DNA from: Parabacteroides johnsonii DSM 18315
Lineage (GTDB): Bacteria > Bacteroidota > Bacteroidia > Bacteroidales > Tannerellaceae
Direction: 5' to 3'
Length of the DNA: 64,000 nt
NCBI RefSeq assembly: GCF_025151045.1
Contig: NZ_CP102285.1
Span: 4,340,001-4,404,000 of the forward strand
Shown here piece by piece: positions 34,991 through 43,396 of the stretch. Positions within the stretch are counted from its first letter, which is position 1. Every line of letters starts with the position of its first letter. The position numbers and the translations under genes were made by a program. The notes under the pieces were generated by a model, which ran no database searches, was not told the DNA's origin, and saw nothing but the letters and a program-made list of their open reading frames with translations.

Positions 34991-35083
34991 ATGGGTTCTT
35001 AATCTTTTTTATTTCGGCCTATAAAGATACGGGTTATTTTATAAATTTATTCTATCGCCTGCTATAATCCGGCTGAAAAACTC

Positions 35084-35091
35084 TATCTTTG
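35084..35091 (+). promoter_or_regulatory. -7 promoter box for the outer-membrane barrel gene
   Basis: TATCTTTG lies 26 bp before the ATG at 35118, in the dnaE/barrel divergent gap. Confidence 0.6.
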
Positions 35092-35117
35092 CTTTTGATA
35101 ACGCAGAGATTAGCAAT

Positions 35118-35747
35118 ATGAGAAAAATTATATTTATCGCCTTTTGGGCAATGTTGATGATTATGCCGGCTGTCGGTCAAGTTACTTTCGGCGTGCGTGC
35201 GGGTGGTGCTTATTCTTCTCTGGTGCAGAAAGTTGAAGGTACATACAACGCCGGTGCCCGTTTTGGTTTCAGCTTGGCCGGACTTGCTGATATACATCTA
35301 TATAAGGGCTTGTCTTTGCGTCCCGAACTGGCGTTTACGAACCAAGGCGGTTCTTTCTACTCTAATCCGCAAGTGGAAGGGGCGAAGAATTCTTTCAATA
35401 AATGCAGTTACTATTCTATCCAGGTTCCGGTGAACTTAGCTTATACCTTTATTATAAATGATGTGCAGTTGGGCGTTTATGCCGGTCCGGCTCTCGACTT
35501 CTCTCTTTTTGGAAAGATGAAAACCGAAAACCAGAACGTCGATATCCATTTCGGCCAGACCAAGGAGGCTGATCTCAAAACATTTGATCTGGGTGTCAAT
35601 GTCGGCCTGCGCGTGGATTACAGCCGCTACTTCTTTTCCGTCAGCGCCCTTTGCGGCACACTGGATCGTCGCGCCATAGAACGTGAAGGCGAATCTTCCC
35701 TCTATCAGAACAACGTGACGTTGTCGTTGGGGTATATGTTCCGGTAA
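35118..35747 (+). CDS. Outer-membrane beta-barrel protein, PorT-like
   Basis: The protein has 209 residues. The signal peptide MRKIIFIAFWAMLMIMPAVG ends before Q-VTFGVRAGG. The pattern of alternating strands (GVRAGGAYSSLVQ, LSLRPELAFTNQGGSFYS, QVPVNLAYTF, VQLGVYAGPALDFSLFG, NVGLRVDYSRYFFSVSA) ends in LSLGYMFR with a terminal aromatic-basic pair. This is an eight-stranded porin-family barrel common in Bacteroidota. Its specific function is unknown. It is monocistronic. Confidence 0.82.
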   Translation: MRKIIFIAFWAMLMIMPAVGQVTFGVRAGGAYSSLVQKVEGTYNAGARFGFSLAGLADIHLYKGLSLRPELAFTNQGGSFYSNPQVEGAKNSFNKCSYYSIQVPVNLAYTFIINDVQLGVYAGPALDFSLFGKMKTENQNVDIHFGQTKEADLKTFDLGVNVGLRVDYSRYFFSVSALCGTLDRRAIEREGESSLYQNNVTLSLGYMFR

Positions 35748-36069
35748 ATATTTATTACTTCTGTATACCGAAAACGAGATGATCCTTCTTTGTCATTTAG
35801 ACAGAGAAAAGAGGACGTTATATGTCAAACAGAAATGTTAAAAAATATTACCCTTGCTACTAATTCTAAATACATGGGGTAGTAATCCTATTTTGATGGG
35901 ATGGTAGTGACATTTTGATAGTCGCGCTATAAGCCCTATGAACCCTATTCTTTCTTCCATTACAGTAAATCTATCGTTTCAAGGGGTATCTCTCTCAATT
36001 TTGGCGATTGCCACATTTACCCCTTAAAGATGAAAGTTGTGCCTATTATCCCTCTTGTCTATCTGGCCT
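35748..36069. other. Intergenic stretch, no gene seen
   Basis: About 320 bp of AT-rich DNA between the barrel gene and the fimbrial promoter. It contains short inverted arms (AAGGGGTA with TACCCCTT at about 35978-36027) and several CCCTAT repeats. No convincing ORF and no TAnnTTTG box is present. Confidence 0.5.
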
Positions 36070-36077
36070 ATTTTTGC
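36070..36077 (+). promoter_or_regulatory. -7 promoter box upstream of fimbrial operon 1
   Basis: TATTTTTG matches TAnnTTTG. It is the only good plus-strand box in the 560-bp gap. The hairpin terminator at 36101-36139 lies between it and the first gene. The -33 spacing is poor. Confidence 0.5.
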
Positions 36078-36100
36078 AATGTAAAGTTAAAACAGTGATA

Positions 36101-36139
36101 AAAACGACATAGTTCTAATAGGACTATGTCGTTTTTTTA
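36101..36139 (+). terminator. Strong intrinsic terminator in the fimbrial leader
   Basis: A perfect 14-bp stem (AAAAACGACATAGT with ACTATGTCGTTTTT) and 9-nt loop run into a T7 tract. It lies about 25 bp after the likely transcription start and 170 bp before the first fimbrial gene. Transcription of the operon must read through it, or it must be removed. Confidence 0.8.
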
Positions 36140-36250
36140 TATTGAAAATCATCGTATAAGCTAAATTGAATCTTCTATATGCCTATTCAAGATCTTCTGT
36201 AAGTCTTTGTTTTTCAGCCTTTCCTTAACTAAGTCCTATTAGAACTATGT
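36108..36250. repeat. 19-bp inverted repeat flanking a 105-bp segment (candidate inverton)
   Basis: The arm ACATAGTTCTAATAGGACT (36108-36126) recurs exactly, inverted, at 36232-36250. The left arm lies inside the terminator hairpin. Inversion of 36127-36231 would detach the terminator's 3' arm and its T-run. No invertase gene is in the window. Confidence 0.6.
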
Positions 36251-36308
36251 TGATTGTCGAAAAAATGGAACAGGAAGTAAGATAAAAACAATAAAAAAGA
36301 TAAACAAT

Positions 36309-37529
36309 ATGAAACTGAAAAACATCGCATTAGGTATAGGGTTCCTTGCAGCCATGTTTTCTTGTTCGATGGAAGACGATATTGCTTCGGATACGAAAGG
36401 TAAGGTGGATGGCGTATCCGAAGATTTGTATGCAGCCCTCCAATTCAATATTTCAACAGGGACGGATTTGAGTACGAAAGCAACAACCGAAGTAACCGGA
36501 CCGGCTGTGGATTCGGACTATAGTGCAGTGAAGAATAAAGAAATGGAGGTAAACCATTGTTTTGTCTTTGTGGCAAACGGAGATGAAATTATTGGACGGA
36601 GATATTATACAAAGTCAGACCTTACGCAGAAAGATGGAGCTTATAAATATACGTTGAATAAACATCTCTTGGTAAAAGTTCCTTCTGTGAAGCCTGATTT
36701 GACAGTTTTTGTAGTCGGTATGACTGATGACAGTAATTCTTATTTTGCGACCCATATATATGAAACTGTTTTTTCTTTAAGTGAGTTGAGGAACAAACCG
36801 ATCGGAAAATTCGTTCGGGATGGTCAAGAAACCGGTAACTCCCTGACCGATTTTATTAAGGTGGGAGAAGGCACGATCTTGGCTGGTAGTTATGGAACGT
36901 CCAGCAAAACAACAGATTTTGATTGCCTGGAAGAGGGTACTGTAAAATGTGGCGTGGCTGATGTGACTTTGGCACTTCGGACAGCAGCTATAGAGATTGC
37001 CTCTTTCGTGATAAAGGATGCTAACGACAATGTATTGTTTGATAGTGACAACCCTCACAGCGCAGCAGATGTACGGGCTGTCCTCAGAGATATTCAATTG
37101 GGTACGGATAAGGGAGGCATAGGCCAAACAGATAATAACGGCCAGCTTTTGAGTACTCTTTTAGGGGGCGGTGAAGCCATAGGCGCAGCATATTATGCTT
37201 ATACTTCTTATTTGAATAAATGGAACAGTATGAACGAGGAGGCTAAAAAGAAATCCAATCCTATCGGTTATCGTTTCTATACATACGAGAAGAAGTCGTC
37301 TGCCACGAATGTTACGCTTACGTATGATTGGAAGGGTAGATCTGGTAGTACGACTTTCTCTATTAAAACAGGAGGTACGACCGAAAACTGTGCTGAAGTA
37401 AAACCAAATCATTTGTATAAAGTGCATGTGACGATCAAGAATCAAGTGGTTGATGTTGATGTTATTACTTATACAATGGATTGGAAAAAAGAAGAGATAA
37501 GCGGTGAGTTTGAAAGGATAAATGGGTAA
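36309..37529 (+). CDS. Fimbrillin-like lipoprotein (FimA/Mfa family)
   Basis: The protein has 406 residues. The leader MKLKNIALGIGFLAAMFSC ends in a lipobox (FSC-SMEDD). Fimbrillins mature by lipoprotein processing and then cleavage by an Arg-type protease, after which subunits polymerise by donor-strand exchange. The first domain has DLYAALQFNIST followed by a TKA site (STKATTEV), then NHCFVFVANGDEIIGRRYYT and DLTVFVVGMTD, the usual fimbrillin beta pattern. The second domain ends in VKPNHLYKVHVTIKNQVVDV. It is the first gene of a three-gene operon, 15 bp before the next, and is controlled by the leader described above. Confidence 0.8.
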   Translation: MKLKNIALGIGFLAAMFSCSMEDDIASDTKGKVDGVSEDLYAALQFNISTGTDLSTKATTEVTGPAVDSDYSAVKNKEMEVNHCFVFVANGDEIIGRRYYTKSDLTQKDGAYKYTLNKHLLVKVPSVKPDLTVFVVGMTDDSNSYFATHIYETVFSLSELRNKPIGKFVRDGQETGNSLTDFIKVGEGTILAGSYGTSSKTTDFDCLEEGTVKCGVADVTLALRTAAIEIASFVIKDANDNVLFDSDNPHSAADVRAVLRDIQLGTDKGGIGQTDNNGQLLSTLLGGGEAIGAAYYAYTSYLNKWNSMNEEAKKKSNPIGYRFYTYEKKSSATNVTLTYDWKGRSGSTTFSIKTGGTTENCAEVKPNHLYKVHVTIKNQVVDVDVITYTMDWKKEEISGEFERING

Positions 37530-37544
37530 AATATATATAATATC

Positions 37545-38969
37545 ATGAAGCTAAGAAATATAATATCAGTGATGTGCGTAATGGCAAGCGTCTTTACAGC
37601 ATGTGTAAATGAAATACCCACAGATAGTCCGGAAATCGCACAGGTGGGAGATCTGTCGATCGTGTTTGCGGTAGGGGATGCACAAACGAAAGCGGAAGCT
37701 GCTGATGGATATGAATGGGCGACTCCGGATGAGTTGGAAATCAGCCGTGTGACAATCGCTGTGTTTGATGATCAGAATATTTGCGTAGGATTTGTAAAAG
37801 ATCCAAATTTAATTTCAGAAACGGTTACTGTGAATGATAAATCGCTACCGGCCTATCGGGCTTCTTTAAGTGAATTGCCAATAAACAAGAAACTTACATT
37901 TGTCGTGATAGCCAATTCGACAAATGAATATAACGGATTAGGCAAAGGTTCTTCATATAGCGAATTTGAAGCTCTGCAAGAAGAAACTACCGGTTTCCCG
38001 TATGCTGAAAGGCTTGCAAATACTTTGGTGAAAATCGGATCGATGGAAACTACTCTTTCTGTTTCTACTACAGAGATCCAGGTCCCATTACGTTCACTGA
38101 GTGCACGTATTGATTTTGGAGGGGTGTCTTCGTTGAATGATGAGACTGAAGAAAAGGTGTTGGCTGATGAAGATGGTGATTGGGTACAGTTGGAGTACAA
38201 TTCAAATAATGTTTTGATGGATAAATTATTGAAGTCTGTTGCTGATTATGATGATATACAGGATTTGAATTCTAAAGGTTGGGGAGATGGGAAAAATCAT
38301 AGTCAGATAACTTGGTATCAGAACTTTTATTATTATAGGGATAGGAAGAGTACTACTTATCGCATAAGCTTTTATAAACAAGAAACAAAGAAAAATCGGA
38401 AAGAAATTAGAAAGCAGGGAGCTTATTGGCAAGGGCCGATAGGGCTAAGTGGTGCAAATCAACTTTCTTATTTGTTATATATAGATAATCAGCCTCTTTA
38501 TAAGGAAGCTGGTGCTGCAAATTGTAACGATACGACTTTTTATTCGTATCCATCCAGCGATTCTCGCTTTAATCTTACATTTACGTTACAATGTGGTATA
38601 GGGGAGAGTATAATATCGGAGTATGACAAGGAGGTGCGTTATGCGTATGTTGTACAACGTAACTATAGGGGGGGGTATTTCCCGGATACTCCTTATCCGA
38701 CCGGAAAGGATATGGTTACGATTCCGAATAATGAGGTAACGAAGGAGTTGGTAAATTGTGGTTCTGAAGATGTTGAAAAAGTTTCAGATCAAACGGTTAA
38801 TAGCCCGACTTACGAAACTTGTAAACTTACAATCGATGGTAACCAACTTCAAGCTGGTCATCTTTATCGTCTAACAGGAATATATAACCCGCCTGTATCA
38901 GAGGATATTATCTGGCAGGTTGCTGAGTGGGATGGTAATCATAGTGTGAGTATTGATTTTGGTAAATGA
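37545..38969 (+). CDS. Fimbrillin-like lipoprotein, second subunit
   Basis: The protein has 474 residues. The leader MKLRNIISVMCVMASVFTAC gives a lipobox followed by VNEIPTDS. The first domain shows GDLSIVFAVGDAQTKAEA, then SRVTIAVFDDQNICVGFV and KLTFVVIANSTNEY, matching the fimbrillin N-terminal fold. The second domain is longer than usual and AT-rich (38200-38600), with many Tyr and Asn. The end has AGHLYRLTGIYN and VSEDIIWQVAEWDGNHSVSI. It may be an accessory or minor subunit between the fimbrillin at 36309 and the tip-like protein at 38997. Confidence 0.75.
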   Translation: MKLRNIISVMCVMASVFTACVNEIPTDSPEIAQVGDLSIVFAVGDAQTKAEAADGYEWATPDELEISRVTIAVFDDQNICVGFVKDPNLISETVTVNDKSLPAYRASLSELPINKKLTFVVIANSTNEYNGLGKGSSYSEFEALQEETTGFPYAERLANTLVKIGSMETTLSVSTTEIQVPLRSLSARIDFGGVSSLNDETEEKVLADEDGDWVQLEYNSNNVLMDKLLKSVADYDDIQDLNSKGWGDGKNHSQITWYQNFYYYRDRKSTTYRISFYKQETKKNRKEIRKQGAYWQGPIGLSGANQLSYLLYIDNQPLYKEAGAANCNDTTFYSYPSSDSRFNLTFTLQCGIGESIISEYDKEVRYAYVVQRNYRGGYFPDTPYPTGKDMVTIPNNEVTKELVNCGSEDVEKVSDQTVNSPTYETCKLTIDGNQLQAGHLYRLTGIYNPPVSEDIIWQVAEWDGNHSVSIDFGK

Positions 38970-38996
38970 AAATTAACGAAATAAAAAGATAGACGT

Positions 38997-41810
38997 ATGA
39001 AGCAATATATATTATCAGTAATTTGTGCTATATGTGCAATTTGTGTCTTGTTCGCTTGTACTGATGACGATTTGGTCAAGAAAGGAAACAAGGTGGTTGA
39101 AGGGATACCGACGGAAGTGAAATTATCGTTTACGGCAACTACTCCGGTTCACTTGGAAACAAAGTCTGCTTTGCCAACGGATGAAGAGTTCCGTGTTACT
39201 AATTTGTACTTGTTTGTCTTTAATGCAGAAACTGGGGAAAAAGAGTTTGGACGACTTTTCAAGGGAGAAGACTTAGGTATAATATCTCAAAAGCAAGCAG
39301 ATGGATCGGGTGAAACGAAAGGAGAAATTACAGTAGAACTTCTCTCTGGGACGAAACGGATCTATGCAATTGCTAATGTACCGAATGAAAGTTCTATTTC
39401 CAGTTTGAAAACAAGTTTGGATGAAATTTCGAATGTGGATGGGTTATTGGAAAATGAAGTGAATCTGATACAAGAGACCTATCTGCGTTCATCCGGGCAT
39501 TTGTTGATGACTGGTGTGTACGGCGGGGCATCGACTAATGGTGTTTGTACCATTGATCCGGCCTGTACTCGGTTGGAACCAATCTCTTTAAAAAGGGTGG
39601 ATGCCCGCGTCACCTTTAATATCGGAATAGAGAAGGGGGGAACAGAAAAAAAGTTTACCCCTAAAAAATGGCAGGTGTTCAATTTGCCTAAACATATCAG
39701 TTTAGTTTCAAAAGAGTCTGATATCGCTTCTTCCCAAGATGATTATTTTGATATGACTGAGCCTGTTAGTTTTGAGACAACAACGACATCCGGCCAATCC
39801 TCTTTTACGTTTTATATGTGGGAGAACCGGAAGTCTGCACAAGGCTTGACTGTGTATCAGGAAAGAGAAATGCAGGATAAAACGACACCAAATCCCAGTC
39901 ATCTGGGATATGTGGTGAATGGAGCTTTCCTGTATGCACCAGCTAATTCAACTTATGTCGTTTTGACCGGTGATTATTATGAGAAATATACGGAAGATGG
40001 TGTTACGAAAGAGCGTACGGCTGATGTTACATACACGGTTCATTTGGGATATGCAAAGTCGGTGAATGGAACTCTGGCAAATGATTTTAATACGGAAAGA
40101 AATACGACTTATATTTATAATGTAAACATCAAAAATGTGAATGACATCCGTTTGGAGGTCACCTCTTTTGAAGATGGAGAAAGTAAGGAACCTTCGCCAG
40201 GAGCAGAGGGGAATATTGTGGAAACAGATAAATTTTATCCGTTGGATGCACATTTCGAACACGATATTATCGTCTTTAATAAAAAAGCCCTTGAGGGTAG
40301 AGCTGGATTTAAGTTGAAAACTCCTTTCCAAGAGGGGTATTTTTCGATTGATGGAGCTGCGGGTAGCCAGCCGATTTCAGACGCTAAAGATTATGAATGG
40401 GTGCATTTTAGAAGGCACGAAAAAAATAAAAATGTGTATAGTAGAAGCAATTATCAAATGTATGATCCGGATAAGGTGATAAATATAGAACAATTGTTGC
40501 AAGAGTTGAAAACTGATGATATTTATGATAGCAAGGGAGATGTTGTCTATACTATGTTCGTGGATGAATTTTATTACGATAGAAACCCAATGACTGGCAA
40601 TACAGATAATTTGTTGTGGAAGAAATTTGTAAATCAACCGAATCGTGAAATGCATATTTTGTGCAACACAGAATATAGCCAGGATCGGGAAAGTAGTTTG
40701 ACAACCTCTTCTATTATGATTAGCCAACGTTCCATCAAAACATTCTATAATGAGAATGCATCGGGTTTGAAAACGGCTTGGGGTATAGAAACGATTAATG
40801 AGACAGGAAAGTTGACACCTCCGGATGATAATCCGTGGAATAAAGGGGATTTGGATAAGAGCAATGGCCGTTGGAACTTTTTCTCACAAGCTGATATACG
40901 AAATCAGATATGGAACGAATATGTTTCAACGGATGTGGCCTTTAATGGAAACCATTTGAATAGTGATCTTGATGCTGGTAAGAAATTGGTATGGGCCTGC
41001 TTGCAGCGAAATCGTGACGAGAATGGAAATGGGGAGATTGATGCTACTGAGATCAAGTGGTACCCGGCATCCATTAACCAATATACAGATATTTGGATCG
41101 GTAAAGATGCTCTTCCGGTGGAGGCTCATTTGTATCCTAATGGAAGTAGTGAGTACTGGCGTTATCTAAGTAGCAACGGAAAGGAATTTTATGCGGAAGA
41201 AGGTGCTGCTATTAATAATTATAAATTTTTGTATGCCAATAGTATACCAGGAGCTAAGAAGCCGACCCAATATGATTATCGCTGTGTCCGTAATTTGGGA
41301 ATGTCAGATAGCAGACCTACTAATGCGGCTAAGGATGTGCCGCAAGATTACGTGTCATCATACGGTAATGGACGTTTCTATTACCCTTATATAAACGAAA
41401 ATGCTTTGCGTGGAGAGCAAGATGTCCAAAAAGGGGAATTTGCTGTGCATACGGAATTAGATCCGGCTAATCGTCCTTATGTCAAGGGATTTGAATATAA
41501 ATCTACAGAAGATATGTCTGTGATGTATTGGAAAGAGTTGAATGATGCTGTTTCTGCTGGCTCTTCGCCGTGTGCAAAATATAATAAAGGGGGAGAAACT
41601 GGTTGGCGCTTGCCGAATGAACGAGAGTTGTCACTGATGTCTTCTCGATTATCTGATGGATGGACGGGGACATACCAGTGGGCTCGGACAACCTCATCCT
41701 TAGAGGGTAAGAAGAATTTGGGATATGGAGGAAGTTATGGCTTTATGTCGGTTCCGGATAAAAATCCTAATTATAAAGGACGTGTACGTTGTGTGCGTGA
41801 TATATATTAA
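38997..41810 (+). CDS. Large fimbrial tip-like lipoprotein (DUF4906-type)
   Basis: The protein has 937 residues. The leader MKQYILSVICAICAICVLFA is followed by C-TDDD, a lipobox. The N-terminal fimbrillin-type domain (TEVKLSFTATTPVHLETKSA, VTNLYLFVFNAETGE, TKRIYAIANVPN) is followed by long beta-rich regions. The C-terminal domain (about 600-937) has YKFLYANSIP, RCVRNLGM and TGWRLPNERELSLMSSRL, and ends GRVRCVRDIY. This end resembles a C-type-lectin or FGE-like fold often found on Bacteroidales tip adhesins. It is last in the operon and is probably the distal adhesin. DUF4906 is my best family match from memory. Confidence 0.72.
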   Translation: MKQYILSVICAICAICVLFACTDDDLVKKGNKVVEGIPTEVKLSFTATTPVHLETKSALPTDEEFRVTNLYLFVFNAETGEKEFGRLFKGEDLGIISQKQADGSGETKGEITVELLSGTKRIYAIANVPNESSISSLKTSLDEISNVDGLLENEVNLIQETYLRSSGHLLMTGVYGGASTNGVCTIDPACTRLEPISLKRVDARVTFNIGIEKGGTEKKFTPKKWQVFNLPKHISLVSKESDIASSQDDYFDMTEPVSFETTTTSGQSSFTFYMWENRKSAQGLTVYQEREMQDKTTPNPSHLGYVVNGAFLYAPANSTYVVLTGDYYEKYTEDGVTKERTADVTYTVHLGYAKSVNGTLANDFNTERNTTYIYNVNIKNVNDIRLEVTSFEDGESKEPSPGAEGNIVETDKFYPLDAHFEHDIIVFNKKALEGRAGFKLKTPFQEGYFSIDGAAGSQPISDAKDYEWVHFRRHEKNKNVYSRSNYQMYDPDKVINIEQLLQELKTDDIYDSKGDVVYTMFVDEFYYDRNPMTGNTDNLLWKKFVNQPNREMHILCNTEYSQDRESSLTTSSIMISQRSIKTFYNENASGLKTAWGIETINETGKLTPPDDNPWNKGDLDKSNGRWNFFSQADIRNQIWNEYVSTDVAFNGNHLNSDLDAGKKLVWACLQRNRDENGNGEIDATEIKWYPASINQYTDIWIGKDALPVEAHLYPNGSSEYWRYLSSNGKEFYAEEGAAINNYKFLYANSIPGAKKPTQYDYRCVRNLGMSDSRPTNAAKDVPQDYVSSYGNGRFYYPYINENALRGEQDVQKGEFAVHTELDPANRPYVKGFEYKSTEDMSVMYWKELNDAVSAGSSPCAKYNKGGETGWRLPNERELSLMSSRLSDGWTGTYQWARTTSSLEGKKNLGYGGSYGFMSVPDKNPNYKGRVRCVRDIY

Positions 41811-41941
41811 TTCTGCCTATATTTTTTCATTTAACTTACATAAACCGAATCCTTAACGGGATATAGGGAACTTAGGGCGCGGAGGTTTTCTTCGTGCCCT
41901 TTGTGATGTAAGGAAGGTAGTGTGTAATGCTGTCGCAATAG

Positions 41942-42130
41942 ATTTGGAAAAATGTTGCTTCTTTGCAAAAAAACGATAAGGTGCATACGGATATTGTGCT
42001 TGCAAATCGTGAAACAGGTTTGGAAAAAGGCATCCGCCAGGTGGCCCTCAATATGAAACAAAAAAGCATGGAGGCCATTGCCATTATGGAGTGTACCGGT
42101 CTGGATGCCGGGACGGTTGCGGAATTGTAG
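41942..42130 (+). pseudogene. 3' remnant of a PD-(D/E)XK (Rpn-type) nuclease/transposase gene
   Basis: An open frame without a start codon encodes a peptide ending ETGLEKGIRQVALNMKQKSM then EAIAIMECTGLDAGTVAEL and a TAG stop at 42128-42130. This matches the typical C-terminus of Rpn/PD-(D/E)XK transposase-family proteins: a helical G-rich tail, then an IAxxTGLxxxxVxxL HTH-like end. The rest of the gene is missing; an in-frame stop lies at 41939. It is a relic of a mobile nuclease gene beside the fimbrial operon. Confidence 0.6.
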
Positions 42131-42164
42131 TTGGAATAATCATTTGCAGAAGATTGTAGGTAAA

Positions 42165-42199
42165 GGTTCGGTAGCTTGCAGGTTACCGGACCTTTTTTT
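42165..42199 (+). terminator. Intrinsic terminator upstream of the ribosomal operon
   Basis: GGTTCGGTA pairs with TACCGGACC (one G-U pair) and is followed by T7. It isolates rplM from upstream transcription. Confidence 0.78.
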
Positions 42200-42241
42200 C
42201 CTGTAATTGACCTACTTGTGTAAATTCTTTCTACGAAAAGT

Positions 42242-42271
42242 TTTGTGTTTTGCAGAAAAACCGTACCTTTG
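42242..42271 (+). promoter_or_regulatory. Promoter of the rplM-rpsI(-rpsB-tsf) operon
   Basis: TTTG (42242-42245), an 18-bp spacer and TACCTTTG (42264-42271) form a full Bacteroidota promoter. The start near 42278 leaves a leader of about 130 nt, long enough for a regulatory structure. It contains GTCCGTAGTGACAGCGCACG but I could not assign it to a known leader family. Confidence 0.8.
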
Positions 42272-42407
42272 CAAGCCGAATATTATCAAAATTGTACTAA
42301 GAGTTTAATTTTTAGCACGTTGTTACGTCAAGTGTCCGTAGTGACAGCGCACGCGAGGATTGGATTCTTGTTTTTTAGAGTTATTAATTTATTAATTTTT
42401 TAAGCAA

Positions 42408-42863
42408 GTGGATACTTTAAGTTTTAAGACCATTTCTGCAAACAAAGCAACTGTAAACAAAGAGTGGGTCATTGTTGACGCCGAAGGACAGACTTTGGGA
42501 CGCCTTTGCGCAAAGGTAGCGAAGCTTTTGCGTGGTAAGTACAAACCCAATTTTACTCCGCACGTTGATTGTGGTGATAACGTAATTATCATCAATGCAG
42601 ACAAAATCGTTCTGACAGGTAATAAGTGGAACGATCGTATTTATTTGAGATATACCGGATATCCCGGTGGACAGATCGCTTATACGCCGGCTGACTTACA
42701 GGCTAAAGGTGACGACCGTCTGTTCCGTAAAGTAGTAAAAGGTATGCTTCCGAAGAATCGTCTGGGTGCTAAACTGTTGAACAATCTGTATGTATATGCA
42801 GGAACAGAGCACAAACACGAAGCTCAGCAGCCTAAATTAATCGATATAAACTCATATAAATAA
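42408..42863 (+). CDS. rplM: 50S ribosomal protein L13
   Basis: The protein has 151 residues and starts at a GTG (42408). Diagnostic segments include WVIVDAEGQTLGRLCAKVAK, YKPNFTPHVDCGDNVIIINA, the KW motif (GNKWNDRIYLRYTGYPGG) and GMLPKNRLGAKLLNNLYVY. No ATG lies near the N-terminus, so the GTG start is required. It binds 23S rRNA early in 50S assembly. It is followed after 5 bp by rpsI, the usual pair. Confidence 0.97.
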   Translation: MDTLSFKTISANKATVNKEWVIVDAEGQTLGRLCAKVAKLLRGKYKPNFTPHVDCGDNVIIINADKIVLTGNKWNDRIYLRYTGYPGGQIAYTPADLQAKGDDRLFRKVVKGMLPKNRLGAKLLNNLYVYAGTEHKHEAQQPKLIDINSYK

Positions 42864-42868
42864 TCACA

Positions 42869-43255
42869 ATGGAAGTAGTAAATGCAATAGGAAGACGTAA
42901 GGCAGCAGTTGCTCGCGTATTCGTAAGCGAAGGTACAGGAAAGATTACTATCAACAAACGTGATCTGGCTAATTACTTTCCTTCTACAATCCTTCAGTTC
43001 ATTGTTAAGCAGCCGCTCGCAAAGCTGAACGTCGCAGAACAATATGATATCAAGATCAACCTCGATGGAGGTGGTTTCAAAGGACAGTCTGAAGCTGCTC
43101 GCCTGGCTATCGCCCGCGCACTGGTTAAGATCAATCCGGAAGACAAATCCGCTCTTCGTGCAGAAGGTTTCGTTACTCGTGACCCGCGTGCTGTTGAACG
43201 TAAGAAACCGGGACGTCCTAAAGCTCGTAAGAGATTCCAGTTCAGTAAACGTTAA
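42869..43255 (+). CDS. rpsI: 30S ribosomal protein S9
   Basis: The protein has 128 residues. VNAIGRRKAAVARVFVSEGT, the core GGGFKGQSEAARLAIARAL and the C-terminal tail RKKPGRPKARKRFQFSKR are all typical. The last SKR tail reaches the P-site tRNA. It directly follows rplM. Confidence 0.97.
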   Translation: MEVVNAIGRRKAAVARVFVSEGTGKITINKRDLANYFPSTILQFIVKQPLAKLNVAEQYDIKINLDGGGFKGQSEAARLAIARALVKINPEDKSALRAEGFVTRDPRAVERKKPGRPKARKRFQFSKR

Positions 43256-43396
43256 TCTTATTTGTGAGTCCCTTACAAGTATAGCAAAGCGTTTAGTATC
43301 TAAATTATCAGGATTCTTTTTATATGCTGACATACGGGAGGACTACCTGATGATTGAGTTAAACAAAAGAAAGTAAACGATTTTAAGAAAAAAACA

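Noticed and set aside
36101-36139. Hairpin as the terminator of the outer-membrane barrel gene
   Set aside because: It lies more than 350 bp after that gene, and a promoter box lies between, so a leader terminator for the fimbrial operon fits better. A dual role is not excluded.
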